The notes under the pieces are model-generated. The model ran no database searches. It was not told the DNA's origin and saw nothing but the letters and a program-made list of their open reading frames with translations. Below, piece by piece: positions 6,156-7,726 of a stretch of DNA of 7,726 bases. Origin of the DNA: Candidatus Cloacimonadota bacterium (GTDB taxonomy: Bacteria; Cloacimonadota; Cloacimonadia; Cloacimonadales; Cloacimonadaceae); the NCBI GenBank assembly GCA_016875595.1, contig VGPI01000097.1, positions 1 to 7,726 of the forward strand, given 5' to 3'. Every line of letters begins with the position of its first letter. Position 1 is the stretch's first letter. Made by a program: the position numbers and the translations under genes.

Positions 6156-7103
6156 TTACTTGTCCGGTTTTGTACTGATCAATTGGAAGCGGGCAGCGAC
6201 GGGGCGGTGGTCGGTGATGCTATTGCTATAAGTACTCCAGGAGCCGACCATGTTCTCAATATTGAGAGTACGGGTATAAAATCCGGTGAGTTCATAGGCA
6301 TCAAAGAGCTCATTGGTGATGAATATATGGTCGATCATGCTGGTCATACCGGGGTAGGAGGCATTCTGCCAATTGAGGTTCTGGGCGATATTCATCGTGG
6401 TGAAGAGATACTCCTCCGGCTTGTCAATGAAAGGCAGAAAGACGTTGTACTCGCGTGGTTCATGGATCTGGTCGTTCATATCACCAAGCAGGATGACCTT
6501 TTTATCGGGCAGATCGGTGGATATGTATTCATCCAGTTTGGTGCAGGCGAGGCGGCGACGTACCTCCTCGTCCCAAGGGTCACTTTCGTCTATGTAATTG
6601 TCACCGTATGCTTTGAGATGATTATTGATCAGATACACTTCCTGTTGCCCATGCCACAAAAACTTAGCGATATGCGGTGGACGGGGAAAGGGGTTACTAT
6701 CAGAATTGAAAATAGTGTAGCAGTCGGTCAAGTGAACGGTGTGAGTGTTGTAAAGATATGCCAGTTTGTAGCTTGTGGTCGCTTGTGAGATAACGACGCT
6801 GTAGTGATCCAGGCGGGCGACGAGTTCCAGAAGTGGCTGTTGGTCATTGATCTCCTGCAGGGCGATGACATCAAGGTGGAGCTGGGGGATGATCTGAGCC
6901 AGGAAGTCCAGGGTGGCATTACCCGCCCAGGGAAATTCCCGCAGGTTCCAGGTGGCGACGTCAAAGGTTTCATCCGTCCCAAAGGCATAGTCAGAACTGT
7001 CATTGACATTGGGATCGGTCAGTTGGGTATTGGTGCCACAGCTCATCAGATGTAAAATCAGCATCAGCAGGAGCAGCGGCAGGATCTTGAATCTATATCT
7101 CAT
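6156..7103 (-). CDS. Lipoprotein of the endonuclease/exonuclease/phosphatase (EEP) superfamily
   Basis: The 315-residue product starts with a basic head (MRYRFK), a Leu/Ile-rich core and a lipobox LMSC with Cys22 as the lipidation site. It is therefore exported and lipid-anchored in the envelope, and an Asp/Asn-rich linker follows. The EEP catalytic motifs are all present in order: TWNLREF (Asn53), LQEIND (Glu84, metal ligand), NNHLKA (His162), GDMND (Asp208, Asn210), IDHIF (Asp258, His259) and the closing SITDHRPV (Asp298, His299 catalytic). The superfamily contains DNase I-like nucleases, sphingomyelinases and inositol-phosphate phosphatases. Motifs predict a metal-dependent phosphoesterase, but the substrate cannot be assigned. 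An extracytoplasmic nuclease or phosphatase that scavenges phosphate or nucleotides is likely. A GAGGA ribosome binding site lies 8 bp before the ATG. The gene is convergent with the outer-membrane protein gene and divergent from the gene at 7302. Confidence 0.88.
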   Translation of the reverse strand: MRYRFKILPLLLLMLILHLMSCGTNTQLTDPNVNDSSDYAFGTDETFDVATWNLREFPWAGNATLDFLAQIIPQLHLDVIALQEINDQQPLLELVARLDHYSVVISQATTSYKLAYLYNTHTVHLTDCYTIFNSDSNPFPRPPHIAKFLWHGQQEVYLINNHLKAYGDNYIDESDPWDEEVRRRLACTKLDEYISTDLPDKKVILLGDMNDQIHEPREYNVFLPFIDKPEEYLFTTMNIAQNLNWQNASYPGMTSMIDHIFITNELFDAYELTGFYTRTLNIENMVGSWSTYSNSITDHRPVAARFQLISTKPDK

Positions 7104-7132
7104 TATTCTGTCCTCGGTGGATATCCAATCCT

Positions 7133-7166
7133 GAGCCGGCGGGATTTTGTCAAGTTTAGCCGGTTC
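7133..7166. promoter_or_regulatory. Inverted repeat enclosing a minus-strand TTGACA box
   Basis: GAGCCGGC (7133-7140) pairs with GCCGGTTC (7159-7166), with one G-T pair, around 18 bases. Those bases contain TTGACA on the minus strand (7153-7148). This could be the -35 region and operator of the lipoprotein gene, but no good -10 lies 16-18 bp further, so it is weak. No other gene or clear promoter is seen in the 198-bp divergent gap 7104-7301. Confidence 0.25.
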
Positions 7167-7301
7167 TCAGCTTTAGATCTGGTTTGCATGATCCGTTCCC
7201 TTGAATATCCGGATTTATCGGTTGGAACGAAAATGAAGCGGGGGGAGCGATCTCAGGAATGGAAATTGCATACGCCTGAGGAGTCAATATAGGAGGTTTG
7301 A

Positions 7302-7726
7302 ATGAGATTGACCCTTATCATCATCATATTGATGATCGCCAGCGCAATGACCGCCGCTCCTCTGGAACAGGTGAATACGACCGCCACCGGAGTGACAGTC
7401 AGGATTCAGTCATTGCGAACCGAACCCTATGTCACGGAACCCATGACAGAAGAAGATATTCATGATGTGAGACCCGGCAGTGTCATCGGCAGAACCTATG
7501 CCATCCCCTATGCCAATGCCAGGGTTGAGGTGCAAAATATGGTCTGGAACGTCTTTGACGCCCAGGGAAAATTGATCGGCGAGACCCATTTCCGCTTATC
7601 CAATTGGATCGAAATAGCCAACCGCCTCCACTTCCGGGAGATGTATGGGATTACCGTAACAATGGATACCCAAAGACAAGTGGGGAATCAGATTCACACT
7701 CTACGGGAAGTGGAGTTCAGTTTGCA
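7302..7726 (+). CDS. Unrecognised secreted protein, N-terminal part (cut by window edge)
   Basis: A strong AGGAGG ribosome binding site (7291-7296) lies 5 bp before ATG 7302. The frame stays open for 141 codons to the window edge. It begins MRLTLIIIILMIASAMTAAP, a clear Sec signal peptide with likely cleavage after TA or TAA near residues 18-19. The exported part visible here is soluble and appears beta-rich. It includes VRIQSLRTEPYVTEPM, an Asp/Glu-rich stretch, IPYANARVEVQNMVWNVFD, and a final alternating segment (YGITVTMDTQRQVGNQIHTL). I recognise no domain. The layout, a secreted beta-rich N-terminal region of unknown full length, is what large secreted proteases or adhesins often show before their catalytic part, but nothing visible proves that. 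Confidence 0.75.
   Translation, partial: MRLTLIIIILMIASAMTAAPLEQVNTTATGVTVRIQSLRTEPYVTEPMTEEDIHDVRPGSVIGRTYAIPYANARVEVQNMVWNVFDAQGKLIGETHFRLSNWIEIANRLHFREMYGITVTMDTQRQVGNQIHTLREVEFSL

Noticed and set aside
5966..6178. 70-codon plus-strand frame containing WIPACAGMT
   Set aside because: The peptide is the translation of a REPIN arm; the frame exists only because of the repeat.
6117..6788. 223-codon open frame on the plus strand
   Set aside because: It runs antisense to the EEP gene, whose catalytic motifs are unmistakable. Its low-complexity Val/Ile/Gly-rich product is typical of an antisense shadow, and its start falls in the hairpin region.

Overview
The window is a compact, moderately GC-rich piece of a bacterial chromosome. 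It carries seven protein-coding genes, two of them cut by the window edges, plus one candidate micro-ORF. The organism is very probably diderm (Gram-negative): one gene encodes a signal-peptide-bearing beta-barrel-like protein ending in Phe, and another encodes a lipoprotein. The look of the proteins and the prfB-uppS-cdsA order would fit an FCB-group or Cloacimonadota-like anaerobe. That placement is an impression and not proven here.

Left block (1-2022, minus strand): prfB (release factor 2, with an intact programmed +1 frameshift site), then uppS (undecaprenyl diphosphate synthase), then the first codons of cdsA (phosphatidate cytidylyltransferase). The genes are joined by ATGA stop/start overlaps. 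Between uppS and cdsA, two ATGA junctions bracket a possible 22-residue micro-ORF, and each junction sits in a copy of the same 14-bp sequence. A good sigma-70-type promoter precedes prfB at 2051-2078. uppS and cdsA supply the lipid carrier for cell-wall glycans and CDP-diacylglycerol for phospholipids, so the block links translation termination with envelope synthesis.

Middle block (2186-5666, plus strand), divergent from prfB: a fold-type III PLP amino-acid decarboxylase of the ornithine/lysine decarboxylase type overlaps by ATGA with a malate/L-lactate dehydrogenase-family (Ldh, COG2055) NAD(P)H oxidoreductase. A predicted outer-membrane beta-barrel protein follows 71 bp later and ends at a strong intrinsic terminator (5685-5718). 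The decarboxylase and dehydrogenase look like a two-gene metabolic unit acting on an amino acid or its keto/imino derivative; the exact pathway cannot be read from the sequence.

Gene-free stretch 5667-6155: four hairpin-forming structures are packed into 489 bp. They are the terminator, a symmetric 111-bp imperfect palindrome built from 11-bp units (5723-5833), a 96-bp REPIN-like element made of two inverted 28-bp copies (5933-6028), and a 9-bp-stem hairpin that probably terminates the convergent gene (6106-6127).

Right block (6156-7726): a minus-strand lipoprotein of the endonuclease/exonuclease/phosphatase superfamily with a full set of catalytic motifs. Divergent from it is the start of an unrecognised secreted protein (7302 to the window edge). 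I saw no tRNA, rRNA, CRISPR array or transposase gene. The least explained parts are the palindromic 11-bp array, the duplicated uppS/cdsA junction and the decarboxylase-dehydrogenase pair.
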